Source of the DNA: Mallotus nudiflorus
Taxonomy: Eukaryota > Streptophyta > Magnoliopsida > Malpighiales > Euphorbiaceae
Direction: 5' to 3'
Assembly: GCA_947683625.1 (NCBI GenBank)
Contig: CANTUR010000383.1
Coordinates: 3,072,501 to 3,136,500, forward strand
Length of the DNA: 64,000 nt
A model generated the notes under the pieces. That model was not told the DNA's origin. It ran no database searches and saw nothing but the letters and a program-made list of their open reading frames with translations. This document shows, in pieces, positions 37,200 through 50,879 of the stretch. Positions within the stretch are counted from its first letter, which is position 1. Each line of letters starts with the position of its first letter. A program made the translations under genes and the position numbers.

Positions 37200-39634
37200 G
37201 AGTGAAAGCAGTTTTAGCAGTTGCAAAAGACCCTTTTTTTTAATAAGAAAAGGGGTGTTTCTGTTGGCTTTCCAGAGTAGATAGGGGTGTGCTATGAGTG
37301 GAGGAAAATTGTTTATGGTCTCTTTGGAGACACCAAAAGGGAAGAAAGCTTGGGCTATATTTTCATTATTGTAGATAAGGTTCTTGGACTCTTCTCTCAT
37401 TTTTAATTTCTACCTCATCACACTCTCACATAGAAGCTGTGACTCTTTCAATTTATTTTGAGAGTATAGCTTGTTAGTATCACATATAATCAAATGGTTA
37501 ATTATTAGAAAGTATTATATTCTATTATCTATAAAAATGGACCATGGCATTATATGGGTTCCATTCAAATCAAATAAGATATTGTCTAAGTAGATTCTCT
37601 ATGATCTCTAAACGGTCATTTAAGTATTATTTTAATTAAATTTATAAAAATTCAATTCTAAAACCTTATATTTCAAGAATTTCAATTACTTTAAACCAGT
37701 TAATTTAAATCTCATCCATCATTAAATTTTTAATGATGATTATTAGTTTCATCACCAACTTTGATGCTTCCTATGACATTTAAATATAATACACTTTTTT
37801 AAATATATATATATATATATATATAATACACTTCTTAGAACAAGAATGAACGTAGGTTATGATGAAATCTTTTGCATTGGCGTCCCCATTTGACTGTTTC
37901 ACTTCTACAGGATCATTTTTTTCCTTTGACAAATTTACTTTTGTATTGAAAAATTATTTATACATTGAATATAACTATTAAAATCTAAACAAATTTTTTA
38001 GCATAAAAAATATTTATAATTGATATTTAAATGAAGATGATGAACTAATAAAATTTAGATCAACTAGCAATCCCACACAAGTGAGGCCGTACGATTAAAA
38101 GATTCGAAAGATATAAATTTAAGTTGGATTATTATTAAGTGGCTATTATTCTCTTTCAAAAAAAAAAAGTGGTTGTTCTTTAAATAAACTATGAGTTGGA
38201 CATGAGTATATTTTATTTGATAAGAAAAATTAGAAGTATGAACAATTTTCAATAAATTAAATTAATTTAAACTTTAAAAAGTTGAATTTTTTCTTTAAAT
38301 TATCAATATCTAAAATTTACTGAATTTTAAATAATTCATTTTGATGTATGTAGACATAATTAAAATAAAAAAAAGTAACATTTTAATAATTAATTTAATT
38401 TAATACAACTATATATACATCACAACTTAAATAAAAAAAATTTCTAATAAATTTTGTTGCATCCAGATGCACTCTAGTATTGTAGGGATTTTTAAGTATG
38501 GCAAAATATGCAATCTTCCCTTCAAAGCTTGGTTTCTTGCCAAATACAAGCATAATGAAAGAGAAGATGCAAAATTTGCAAAACTAAACCTTTTAAGAAA
38601 CTATAATTAAGTAGAAGTTTGGTGTTGATGTTAACTATATAATTCTTGTAGCTTTGCTTGTATGTATGATGTTTGATGGTGAGCTCTTTTGTGTTCGCAA
38701 ATTGTCCAGCCCTAAGCTTGGGGTGGTGGTTGATAACTTGATGAATATGGTGACATCTACTTTTAAACACTTTTAGGACCACCAATCCATAGATAAGGAG
38801 CCTTCGCATTACACAATTTGGTGGAAGTATTAGTGCACATGTTCAACATACACTTGCATCATCTAAAGATGTGGCTGAGAACCTTGTGTTAAAAACTTTT
38901 ACTTTGTAATGATTTTCTGGCCATGCTGTGAAATGAAAATACCCACATTCTCTTCCTGGACACATAGGCCAACTTTGTAGATAAACTTATCTAGCAAACT
39001 CTCATTATCATCATCCTTATTGTTTCATTGTGTGAGGTGGGTATTACTTTCACATCATGGAAGTGTTTTTAGAAGAAAGGTAAACAGTCATCGTCATATA
39101 TAGCATTTACCTCTCTATTACAACTTTGATTAAAAAAACATTCAAGAATGACAGAATAGTGAAGTGTTTGTTTTTCTCTAAAAATATTTTAAGATATAGG
39201 ATTTATATCCTGAATTTAAAAGGAAAGAATTTTTTCTATTGTATAATTCATCAATGTCTAAATAATATGATCTCTTTTAATAAAAAAATTCAATTAACAA
39301 ATTAAAAAAAAAAACACTTTGACAAAGAGAAAATGAAGCCATCTTTTGAAACCCAACAAAATTGTGAGCTTTTGTAATATTCTTTAAAGAAGCCATTGAT
39401 TAGTCAATAGTTTAATCAATCAACTATCTTTGTAATTTAAAGTAACAAAGTGTAGCAATCACTTTAGAACAACCATAGCTTTAGATTTGGCACCAACTTG
39501 AATGAAAAATGGTATAAAAGTAATTGCCTTCTCGCTTGTTTTCATAGGGTTTCAACAATTGAATATGCATGGAAGCTTCCTCTTGAATGTACATTCCTTA
39601 CATAGTTTTGTCCTCTTTTTTTTGCCAATATATA
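37200..39634. other. Intergenic DNA, GS2 promoter side
   Basis: 37200-37450 should contain the GS2 promoter. Beyond that the DNA is AT-rich with (AT)n at about 37804-37823 and only short, unsupported open stretches (for example 38522-38809). No gene is recognised. Confidence 0.5.
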
Positions 39635-39639
39635 GTTTT

Positions 39640-42600
39640 TGTCACGATACAAGCCATAACCAGCGTTAAAAAATGAAAATTCTTTCGAATTCGAAACATG
39701 TAGCAAGCCTTAAAAATAAAAACATACAATATAATAAAATACTATGCAGCAAAATTAAATCTCAAAAATAAAATAATAATTTATCAACTCATTTAATAAC
39801 ATAAATTCATCTCATATAATATAAAAATCTTTCAATGCAAATTCTCGGTTCAAACTTTTGAAATTTAAATCTCATACATATATAATAAATACATCTCACA
39901 GAAACAACTACTGCAATGTCTAGAATATAAAATAAAACTCAGGTAAATAGTTTACACAATAAGGTCGGAGCGGAAGAAATTCAGCATAAATGTCTGCTAT
40001 TGAGGTCTGAGGACGAAGACTCTCCTGAAAAATGTCAACAAAGGGGAGTCAGACCTCACTGAGTGAATTGTTATAATATATATACATGCATAACTAAATG
40101 TCAAGTGTAAACACTCAACATAGTATATATATAATAAGTATATATACAGGCAAATACACACAGATTCTGAAATCACTTTATATAATACTGAAAAAAATAT
40201 CAGTTTATGAAGGATCAAATAGAACCCTAAATGATCGCAACCTCAAATAGTGTTAGACAACACTCTAGCCATACAGGCTCATTTATTCCAAATAAATTCA
40301 CTTGTTCCATTTGGACAGTAGACTGGCCCTGAAACACTAAGTCAACTGAGCTCCAGCAGTTTGACTGTCAGTGTGATTGACCCCGAGACACTTAGCCAAC
40401 CGAGCTTCAGCAATCACACTCTCAAATCACATCTCACATCAAATCAATCCAGTCATAATCCACAAATAGGTTAGTAATTCAACCTACAATCTATCGTTGT
40501 ACCGGTACGTACTTGGTCCTAGTGATGCCCACTAGGTAATATGTTCTATTGATATCCTTCATTAAAAATAAACTCATACATTCATAAAATAAATAATGCA
40601 TGATATTAAATAGCAATATAAACCATATATATACCAGAAATATACCAAAAATAAACCAAGTATATTTCGAGTATATATACGTCAGATAAATTCAAGATAT
40701 ATCAAATATATACTAAAAATATACCTAAAATATACTAAACATTTATTAAATCATTTATGCATAATTCATATAATTAAAACATATATTTCTAAAAACATGC
40801 AACATAAATACACGTATATATAAAATAACAACTTACAGTTGTGCGCTCTACAAGTTGGGTCCGACGGGCCTAGTCCATTAGGCCTCGGTCTCAGCGCAAC
40901 TAACCAATAAAATATTAACACAAAATTAAAATAAATCTAACTTAATTTCTAGAAATTCGATCTAGAATACTGGACACAGACAATGAATAGGAATTTGACC
41001 GAATGTCACATTTTACAAGAATTCTACCAAAAATTTGGCAGAACCTCCCTCGTAAAATGAACATCTCTCTACACATAAAGTGGAGCCGGTCCTGTAAGAA
41101 AACACACTTCGAATACAAATACCCACACAACCCCTCGGTCGGATTTCTCAAACTATAATTCCACTGACCGAAGTTCACAATTCACAAGATATGCACAAAA
41201 TACATAAAGATTCCAAAAATACCCCGTTATATACCAAAATATAGCAATTTAGATATTTAAACACTAAAAATAATTATTTTACCAATAATAATTACCTAAA
41301 ACCCTAATATTAATATAATATTACTAAAAATCAATAATTATTGATAAATTCACAAATATTAACAGAAATTCATTTAATAAATCCAAATTACTTAATTAGC
41401 CCAAAAACATATTAAAAATTACTAAAAACTCATTTATTTACAACAATATTATATTATATATAATTTGAAAATAAATTTTGAAAAATAGTTTTAATTAGTT
41501 AAAAATAGTAAATAATTTGTAAAAATCATTTTTATACCTCAAATAATTATTAAAACCAATTAAACTTAATATTCAACTAATATTACTACCAAATTACTAA
41601 TATATAAAAATTCACATAATATACTATAATTATTCAAAAATTCACTAAAAATTATATAATTGCTCAAAAATTATTTTATCAACATATAATTTAATAAAAT
41701 CAATAATTATACTCAATTAACCAATTAATTTTAACAAAATACTCATTTAACCTAGATTTCCAAAATTCACCTAAACTAAATAAAATTATATTAATTACAC
41801 AAAAATCACAAAAATTATAAGTTAAATTCTAAAATTAATTTCAACCACTATAAACACCAAAAATCATAATTCTACAATTTATTTAATTAATTTATGAAAA
41901 TTAGAAAATATTAATAAAATAAAAAAATTCACAAAAATCAAAATAAATTCAAAAAATTCCAGGATATAGATTAAGCTAAGAGAAACAACTTTTGTGAAGG
42001 AATTTAGCTTGAATCACTAAGATCGAAGTTCAAAAAAAATCAAGAAACTCAAATGGCCAAAAATGAAATCAAGCTCAAATCGAGTTTTCAAGCTAAAGGA
42101 AGCTTGGAATTGATTCTATGGAGTTCTAGGAGCTCAATGACACCGGAATCACCGGAAAGTGGTTGAACGGAGGTGAGGTCATTTTCTGTAAATTCTGGCT
42201 TCACAGGTTGCAGACGGTGCCGGAGAAGCTGTATGAGGTGGCGGAGCTACTGGAGAAGACAGTGGCACGCCGGTAGGCACTCTGACGACCGTTGAACGAC
42301 GTTGTAGCAGTGAGGGGAGGAGGCATCAGGGGTTGAAGAGAGGAGGGAGGGGCAGGTTTTGTAATTTCTTATATATATATATATATATCAGTAACACTTT
42401 ATATGAAAATATAATAATATATCATTAACACTTTATATTAAAATATAAATAAACACGCATGACAAATATTATATATATATATAACACATAATAATATATA
42501 ATAATAACAACAATATAAAATATACATAGGTTTTGAATATTAAACCCTAATATATCATAATAATATATATATGCATGTATATGTATATATTAATATTCAA

Positions 42601-42848
42601 ATTTTCAATTATACATGAAACCATGCAATTTAAGAAAATGAACTAACATTAATAAATAAATTATTATTTAGGTATTATTTTCCAAAAATATAGGTTTCGG
42701 GAAAATTTTATGTAGAAAACTTAGAATAATTTAAAAATAACATTAATTATTAACAAAATAATTAGATAGTCAAATATATATATTAAAATTATTAATACTA
42801 CATATCTCGATACAGTATAAAAATATTTAAAAATATCGGGTTATTACA
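39640..42848 (-). mobile_element. Solo LTR #4 (3209 bp)
   Basis: Starts TGTCACGATAC and ends GGGTTATTACA on the plus strand, with a perfect target duplication GTTTT at 39635-39639 and 42849-42853. Landmarks of the family are present in reverse order. It shares with LTR #6 an extra stretch at about 41290-41460 that the other four lack, so #4 and #6 form a subfamily. Confidence 0.88.
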
Positions 42849-42853
42849 GTTTT

Positions 42854-45800
42854 GTCCTTCTCAAAGATTAAAAATTGGGCTTTTTTCGTAAATATCCAAA
42901 ATAGAAGCAAAACAATAAAACTACCCTAAGTTTTTTAAATTTATGCAAATGCCCCCTTTTTCAATTTTAATTATGCGCCTACTCATTTCTTCTCCTTCAA
43001 CTAAAAATGTGTTCCTCAACTCAAGAATAGATCTTTCTGCTCAAAAACACTTCCTTACCCTTCTCCCTCACTTACAATCACTCTACATCATATCAAAACT
43101 AATTTTTTCTCTAAAAAAAAATAAATTGAATCCATTCTCTTCTTAAAAAAAACACAGATATCATTTTTCAAAAATCCAAAAATGAACCTTCATTAAGCAG
43201 CTCTGCCTCCCCCACATCAACCACCATTATCAATTTCTTATTCAAACACCACCACAATTTCAAAAAAAAAAAATCTCCGACACCAAATCACTTCTCACCT
43301 CATTCATCTCCACCAACAAGACCCACCTCAATAAGTTTTTATTTGTGATTTAAATTTTTTTTTTTTTTTGGATTTTTTTGCTTTCTATTGTATTGTGAAA
43401 GAATTTCATATAATTAATTTGATTTGATTATAAGCAAGCTATCAAAGTTACAAATCAAGGTTTCAATTCTCAACTAATTCATTCCCATTTTTATTCTTTC
43501 ATTTAATTCATTATGCAGTTGAATTTTTGTAATTCAATTTTTTTTTTTTTTTTTGCATTTCTTGTTGCTGCTCTTGTTAATAAAGACGCACTTTGATGCA
43601 AAGTTGTAGGTTTCTATTGTAATTGCATTTTTTCGTTCTCTACATTGCATGTGTTTGAGAAAATGCTTGTGTGAAGTGCTGCCAGTTGATAAGTATATTT
43701 CAGTCTAACATAAGTTGAATTTTGTAAGAAAACCTTTGTAGAACCTTTAGATTTCTTGTAAGGTATAGTTTCTTAGTCTGAATTCTTTGCAATTTTTTTT
43801 TTCCAAAATCTTTATAATGGACTAGCATTTTCCATAATGGTTTTGGTTTTCAAGCTTTGGAATTTTGAAATCTTAAATCAATGGAAGATTGACATATTTT
43901 TACTAATAATGTAAAGATGAAATAAGTTATTTTGGATTTTTCTTATACAATATCATAATTAGAATATGTATTTATTGTAATTTTCTTTTTCATTATCTGT
44001 GCTTAACTACTATGTATAGAGATTTAATTCTCAAGAATGAGAGAAGTTTGTAAAGAAGACATCTTATTTTCCTTAGTTAACTATGCATGTGAAGAGAGTC
44101 AAATGCCCATTTCAAGATCTTCCACCAATGTAATGCACAAATGAAATACTTCATCTGTTCCAAATCATAAATGTAATTTTCCATTTTGGATAAATAAAAT
44201 AAGGTAGACTGAAAAAAAAATCTTAGTGGTTATATTATTTATTCATCCTAATTTTTCATCTCTAAGGGATAAGTGATAATAAGTTTCTATTTACTTGTGC
44301 AAGTCAGATAAATGAAGAACTTGAGCATCAGATGGAAAGATGGAAAATTCATTGAACAAGTTTAGAATGATCTTGGATTCTGTTTAGAGTGATGTCATGC
44401 AAATAAACAAAGGAACAAAAGAAGTGTCTTTAAAAAGCAAGCAATCTAAATCCTTAATACATTGGATATAATGACAATAGTTGAAGTTGAACAAAAACTA
44501 AATGCAAATTTTTCAAAATGTAATCTTTCTAAAATTTTGAAGTTTATTTTGGTTCAATAATTAATTGAAAAATGTGTTGACTATTTGCATGATCAAACTC
44601 CTAATTTTAGAATTTAACAAATAATTTTTATACTAATAATTTCAATTAAGTGTGTAGGGAATTATATACCAAACATATACCAAGCATATACACTTTTGGA
44701 TGAATAGTGACTTTTCAGGCTGATCGAACCTCTAAGATTGAAGAAGACTTTTGACATATTTAGAGCTCTTAAATGAGAAAATGAGATTCTTCACTTTTGA
44801 ATTAGACATCTTAAGATTTCTAAATTGAGCTTTCTTATCAAAATCCAAGTTCATTGGGGTATGAAAATCTTTAGTCGAAGTCAGCATATGCAACTTGCAT
44901 TTCAATTTGCACAACTCTTGGTATTTCAATAATATTTTGAGCTATAGATGTCAAATTAAGGTGATTCAAAATTTCATAGAAATATAAGACAATTATCTAC
45001 AACTTTTATGAATAATGTTTTGACTGAATCGACCATCTTCAGTCCCATTCATGAGCATCTTTTGAAGTGGTCACGAGCTGTCCTTCAATGGAGCCTTTGG
45101 AGCATGTTTTTTCCAAAAGATGGCAGTACCCCTCACGAGATGATTTCTCATGACCCTGCTCATGAGCAGACCACTGACAGCATCCAACAGGAATTTTTGA
45201 ATGCAATAGATATATTTTCACCCTTCACGAGCACTATTCACTCGTGAGCCACCCGTAAGCATCCTTTGAGTTGCCAAAAGTCCAAGAATTGATCCAAAAT
45301 CAATTCTAAACATTGGATACATGATTGATACATCCAAAAACTACATTTTCAAGTGTTTTTCTATATAAACACAACTTAGAATTTAATTTAAAGGTTAAGA
45401 AAACTTATTTATCATTTATCATTTTCTTAAACATTCAATTAAGCTCTTAAACTTTCCTTTGAACAATTCTTTGTGTATAAATTTTGTGAGAGTTAGTAAG
45501 TGATTAGAATAGACATTCTTATTCTTTTATTTTTTAAGTTTAAAAAATGAGAAGTGAGATTCTATTATAAAGGAATTGGTTTAAGTGTTTAGCCATTAAA
45601 ACACTTGGGAAATTGGTTTTAGTGTGAGCCTTGAAAACACTTGTAATTTGATTTTTGAGTGAGCCTTGAAAACTAAAGTTGTAAGGTTGTAAGAGTGAGC
45701 CATAAAACTCTTATGTATTTTCAATCTTGTGAATAATATTGTGGGTGAATAAAAAATCCTAACTTAGGGATAAGTTAGTTAGAGACATAAGATTATTGTT

Positions 45801-46344
45801 GAATCCAAACTCTTTAAATATTTGTGTTCTTCATTCTTCCTTCTCAACTCTTACTCAATTCTTGCAAAGAATTCCTTTAATTTTCTATTTTTTGTTCGAT
45901 AGTCCTATTCGCCCTCCCTCTAACACTCTTTCACAATGTATCATAAATCAAATTTTGATATGTGCTTATCCACTGTATTTTCAAACGTTTAATAGGCATT
46001 GTATAGTTCCTTTTAAACTAAGATTACTGCTCATTAGGCAGAGCTCAAAATTATTAAAAAGATTGATGTATATGACATTCTATCTATTGAACATTTGCAA
46101 AAACAATTGATAAGCACACACATTAACACACTATAATTTTAGAATTTAAATTACTAATTTTAATAGTATTTATCATGTTTTGTATAAATTGTCATGCAAT
46201 TGAAGGCATAAGGTAAAAGTTGGTTGTTCTTGACAACTCGCTTCAACTAATGGTAACAACATCTTGTGTCCTTTTTATTTTTAATGATTGGCCTGCCTAA
46301 TTGCAAATATGTCAATGAATGCGAATCTTCTTGAACATGACTGA
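42854..46344. other. Intergenic DNA with retrotransposon-like island
   Basis: 42854-44600 is AT-rich with no gene. 44640-45900 is more complex: repeated CACGAGC/CATGAGC words at about 45045-45260, then several related phrases ending GTGAGCCTTGAAAAC at about 45590-45710, then sequence resembling the R-U5 end of a plant LTR. The open stretch 45008-45247 has no recognised domain. I read this as a decayed LTR fragment of uncertain family. Confidence 0.4.
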
Positions 46345-46349
46345 GTTCC

Positions 46350-49300
46350 TGTAATATCCCGTGTTTTTAAACATTTTAATATTTTATCGGGATATGCAGT
46401 GTTAATAATTTTTGTATATATATTATAATATTTTACGAGTTGATATGTATTTAAAACCTATTTTAATTATTGTGTAATATTTACAGTGTTTTACGTAAAA
46501 TTTTCCCGGAACTTTCATTTTCGGGGAAATTTTCACGTAAATAATTTACTATTAATTATATTAAATAGATTTACGGACTTGCATGAACTCATACATATTT
46601 TAAAATATTAAACACCGTGTATACATGTAATTATTTATTTAATTAGGGTTTAATTTATTACCCTAATATTTTATTATTTGTTTATTAATTTTATTGTTAT
46701 TTAAGTATTTTATTTATTATTAAATTTTAAATTATTATAATAATGTGTGGTGTGTGATTTTTCCCAAATATTTTATTAAAATTATTTATTTTATTTTTTT
46801 TTCTTTTTTTTCTTTTTCTTTTCTTTTTCTTTTTCTTTTTCTTTTCTTTTCTTTTCTTCTTCTTCTTCCTTCCCGAGCCCGACCCTCCTCCATCTTCCTC
46901 TCCCCGCTGCTACTCCGATCACCGACCGTCAGAGTGCCTCCCCTGCGTGTCGCCGTCTTCTCCAGTTGCTCCGCCGCCCCTAACCTCCTTCCCCGGCGCC
47001 GGCTAGCTTCTTTTCTCCATTTCCGGCCGAAAGCTTCATTTCTTCACACCTCGCGATTCCAGCCACCATTTTCGACACCGCTGGTCTCTTTCTTCTCCTT
47101 GAGCTCCGATGAGTGTGATTCTAGCTTTGGTTTGAGCTTAAATGGTCTTGATTTTCTTAGGTTTTGAATTTTTGATTTTGGCCACATTAGGGTTTTTGAT
47201 TTTTTTGAGCTTTTAATTGATTGATTCATGAAAATTCCCTTCAAAAATTTTGATCCTAGTAGCTTAATCTACATGTATGAATTTTTGTAGAATTTTTGGA
47301 GATTATTTTGATTTTTGGGTATTTTTGAATATTTTAGTATTATTTTCTAATTTTCGTAAATTAATTAATTAAATTATGAAATTATGTTTTATGGTCATTA
47401 TAGGTGTTGAAATGAATTATAGAAATTTATTTGGAATTTTAATGAATTTCTAAGTATTTATTTTGAATTATTTAAGTTTATGGAATTTTTGAAAAATAAG
47501 GTTAATTGTGTTTTAATTGAATTTAATTGGTTAATTAAGTTTAATTATTTATATTATTGATAAATATGTTGATAAAATTAATTTTGGATAATTATACTAT
47601 TTTTGGTGAATTTTTGAAGTAATTATAGTATATTTACATATATAGGGGTATTTTGGTAATTTTACACAAAATTGGCTAAAAATGTAATTTAATTGGTTTT
47701 AATAGTTATTTAAGGTATAAAAATGATTTCTACAAATTATTTAGTATTTTTAATTAATTAAAACTATTTTTCGTGAATTATTTTCAATTATATATATAAT
47801 ATACGGTTTTACTAATAAAATGAGTTTTTATCAGTTTTTATTGTGTTTAAAGGTTAATTATGTAATTTTTACCTATAAAATGTATTTCTATGTTATAAGG
47901 GTATTTTTGGTATTTTTGAAATTGTTATGTGTTTGTGGACCCCGATCGGTAGATTGTAGTTTGGAGTTCGACCGAGGGGTTGTGAATGAATTATTGAGCT
48001 TGTTTTTGAAGTGTGTTTCTTTGCAGGGTCGGCTCTACTCTTTGAGTAGAGAGATGTCCGTTTTACAGGGGAGGTTCTGCCGAATTTTTGATAGAATTCT
48101 CGTAAAACGTGATATCCGATCGAACCCTAATTCTAATTCTATGTCTAATATTCTAGATCGAGTTTCTAGGATTTTCTATTAGGTTTATTCTGATTTCTGT
48201 CATTATTGTTTGTTTAGTTGCGCCGAGACCGAGGGCTAGTGGACCAGGCCCGTCGGGCCCATCTCGTGGAGCGCACTAAGTGTAAGTTACTATTTTATAT
48301 ATATGTGCTTTAGGATGCATGATTTTAGAATATATGTTTTATTTTGATTAAATATGCATAAATAATGTGATTTGTATTTAAGTATATTTTTAGTTTATTT
48401 TTGGTTTATTTTTGGTATATATTAAATTATATGCATGTTTTATTAATAAATCATATTTAAAATATTTTTAAATATATTTCTAGCTTAATTTATAATTTGA
48501 TTGGATTTATTTAACATATATATACTCAAAATATACCTGGTTTACTTTTGATATATTTCCAGTATATATATGGTTTATATTGTTATTTTATTTAAATTCA
48601 TGCATCATTTATTTATGAATGTATGTTTTATATTTAAAATGAAAGATATCGATAGAACGTGCTACCTAGTGGGCAGCACTAGAACCGAGTACATATCAGT
48701 GCGCTTATAGCATTTAGGCTATATTACTAACCATTTGTGGATATTGATGGAATATGATTATTTGATGTGCGAGATGTGATTTGGGTGTGATTGCTGGAGC
48801 TCGGTTGACTAAGTGTCTCGAGGCCAATCACACTGGCAGTCAGACTGCTGGAGCTCGGTTGACTTAGTGTCTCGGGGCCAGTCTACTGTCCAAATGGAAT
48901 AAGTGAATATTTTGGAATAAGTGAGCCTGTATGGCTAGAGTGTTGTCTAACACTGTTTTCGAGGTTGCGATATTCTAGGGTTCTATGTGATCCTTCATAA
49001 ACGATGATTTTCAGTAAAATATATATAAAATAATTTCACAGCATCTATGCGTATTTGTCTGTATATATACATATTAGATACATACTGTTGAGTGTATGCA
49101 TTGGCATTTAGTATGCATGTATATATACTATAGTAATTCACTCAGTGAGGTCGGACTCCCCTCCATTGACTAATTTTTCAGGAGAGTCATCATCTTCAGA
49201 CCTCAATAGTAGGCTTATACGCCGGATTTCTTTCACCCCGGCTTCTTTATGTAAACTGCTTATCTGAGTCTTGGGTTTATTTTATCTAGACACTGCAGTA

Positions 49301-49564
49301 GTCATTAAATATTTAAAGAGATGTTGTATTATATTTGAACTGGATTTGTATTAAAAGAGCTTATATATATATGAGATGAGTATTTGATTTAAATCCAGTT
49401 GATGCAAATGTTATTATTATATTTATGACTTTTATTTCCGCTGCATTATATATTGTTATTACTATTGCATGTTTTATTTTACTTTTAGGCTTGCTACGGG
49501 TTCCGGATTCGAAAGAATTCTCGTTCCCTAGCGCCGGTCATGGCCCCTGTTTTGGGTCGTGACA
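46350..49564 (+). mobile_element. Solo LTR #5 (3215 bp)
   Basis: Starts TGTAATATCCCG and ends GGGTCGTGACA, with a perfect target duplication GTTCC at 46345-46349 and 49565-49569. This is the cleanest copy. It has a long polypyrimidine tract at about 46795-46870 followed by a C-rich block that is open for 140 codons (46745-47167), ending at the splice-donor-like CTCCGATGAGTG. The open stretch is low-complexity Ser/Phe/Pro and is not conserved in frame between copies, so it is not called as a gene. Confidence 0.92.
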
Positions 49565-49859
49565 GTTCCTAAAACCATATCTAGGGGCAAGAAGACACCA
49601 AATTTAGTCTTGATGGGAGCTTGAAATCTATATATGAACAACTAAGCAAGGATTTATTTCAAGATAAACTACAGTAGATTTTCTTGGTTTTATAATTAGA
49701 AGTAATGTCAAGTTCACTTGAGAAGTTTATTAAACGCTTTCAATTTTTATTATTTTATTATATTATCCTTTTTTTTCTTTATCCATTTTAAGTTGAATCC
49801 GGTTGATATGTATGCAAAATGTGGACATTTAAAGTAGGTTTTTTCATAAATACATAATA

Positions 49860-50645
49860 TTGTAGGACAATAAAAAATCTCAATACAGTCTTAAAAAAAA
49901 TCTAAAACAGAAAAAATGAATCAAAAACCAAAAAATGAATCATAAACCAAAAGGATACAAAAAATGAATAAGAAGCAAAAAAAAATAAAGTATCAGAAAC
50001 TAAATAGAAATGAATCTTTCAACATTTCATCACCATTAACACCATCTTTAATAGAACTATTTTAATATTAAAATTAAAACCAACATCCTTTGACAATTTC
50101 TTATCACCCTTAAAAGAAAAATACAAAATAAAGTATTAGAAACTAAAATAATGCAAAAATAATAAAACAAAACATACCCCTACAAAATCCTTTAACTCAT
50201 TACCACCAACAATAATTTCAACAAACTTTGAATCATAAGCACCTTTTTTACAACCAGTAACATCTCCTAAATTAGAACTAGAAACACCAAAAGCACATCC
50301 ATCTTTACCTACACTTTTAAAATAAGATTAGAAACTAAAAGTAAATCAAAAAGCAACAAAATTAAATAGATGCTACATAATAAAAGAAATTATTTAACTC
50401 ATCACTACCACTAACAGTTTCAATAAACTCTAAATCATAATCACCCTTTTCACAACCAATAATATCTCCTAAATTAGAACTAGAAACACCAAAAGCACAT
50501 CCACTTTTCCTTACATTTTAAAATAAGATTAGAAACTAAAAGTAAATCAAAAAATAATAAAATTAAATACATGCTACATAATAAAAGAATGGAGATATGG
50601 GGTATTGACTCTTATAACTCTTGCATGCTAAGCAAGTGCTCTAAC
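49860..50645 (-). repeat. Duplicated block X: tRNA-Ala remnant plus exon-like array
   Basis: On the minus strand a partial tRNA-Ala sequence (50590-50645) is followed by two similar exon-like segments at about 50391-50517 and 50185-50310. Their readings share CAFGVSSSNLGD and a GCEKG/GCKKG motif, and they begin after AG acceptors. A third exon-like segment (GDKKLSKDVGF) follows at about 50110. Block Y (54290-55138) has the same order. I do not recognise the protein family; stops are present. Confidence 0.5.
50590..50645 (-). tRNA. Truncated tRNA-Ala (AGC) remnant
   Basis: Retains the 3' part of the D-arm, the full anticodon arm (CTTGC TTAGCAT GCAAG) and a 3' end CCATATCTCCA. The 5' acceptor strand and most of the D-arm are missing. 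It stands at the same place in block X as the 73-nt version in block Y. Confidence 0.65.
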
Positions 50646-50879
50646 ATAAATAATGTTAAACTTCATCTCGTAACTAATTGTGAGTGTTGTCTATTAAATT
50701 TAACTTGATCAATTAAAGTGTGGATTTGACCATTTGGCTCTTATATATTATGCAATAAATATACCATAACAACATGCTTAACACTCTGTTCATCAATAAC
50801 ACCATATTGGTTAGAAATAGATACAGAATAATCTTTTCCAATAACCTGTTCAAAAAAAAAAGTCACCCATAAACAAAAT
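50646..50879 (-). other. Exon-like segment beside LTR #6
   Basis: Minus-strand sequence after an AG acceptor near 50850 reads VIGKDYSVSISNQYGV and onward to a GT at about 50760. It is open but short and unassigned, and may belong to the same broken gene as blocks X and Y, into which LTR #6 inserted. Confidence 0.35.

Noticed and set aside
37000..37400. 136-codon open stretch overlapping the GS2 leader exon
   Set aside because: Runs through a (GAGT)n repeat and a splice donor; it is non-coding leader/promoter sequence.
38522..38809. 95-codon open stretch on the minus strand
   Set aside because: No recognisable family, no splice context and AT-rich surroundings.
45008..45247. 79-codon open stretch on the plus strand
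   Set aside because: Coincides with a repetitive-word island likely to be LTR debris; no domain.
46745..47167. 140-codon open stretch inside LTR #5 (and 106-, 95- and 117-codon ones in #1, #2, #3)
   Set aside because: Low-complexity Phe/Ser/Pro-rich frames from a pyrimidine tract; the frame and length are not conserved between LTR copies.
47820..48182. 120-codon open stretch in LTR #5 and similar ones at 16398-16628 and 20053-20385
   Set aside because: Partly alignable between copies, but interrupted in #1, #4 and #6, without a domain; explained by sequence identity of the LTRs.
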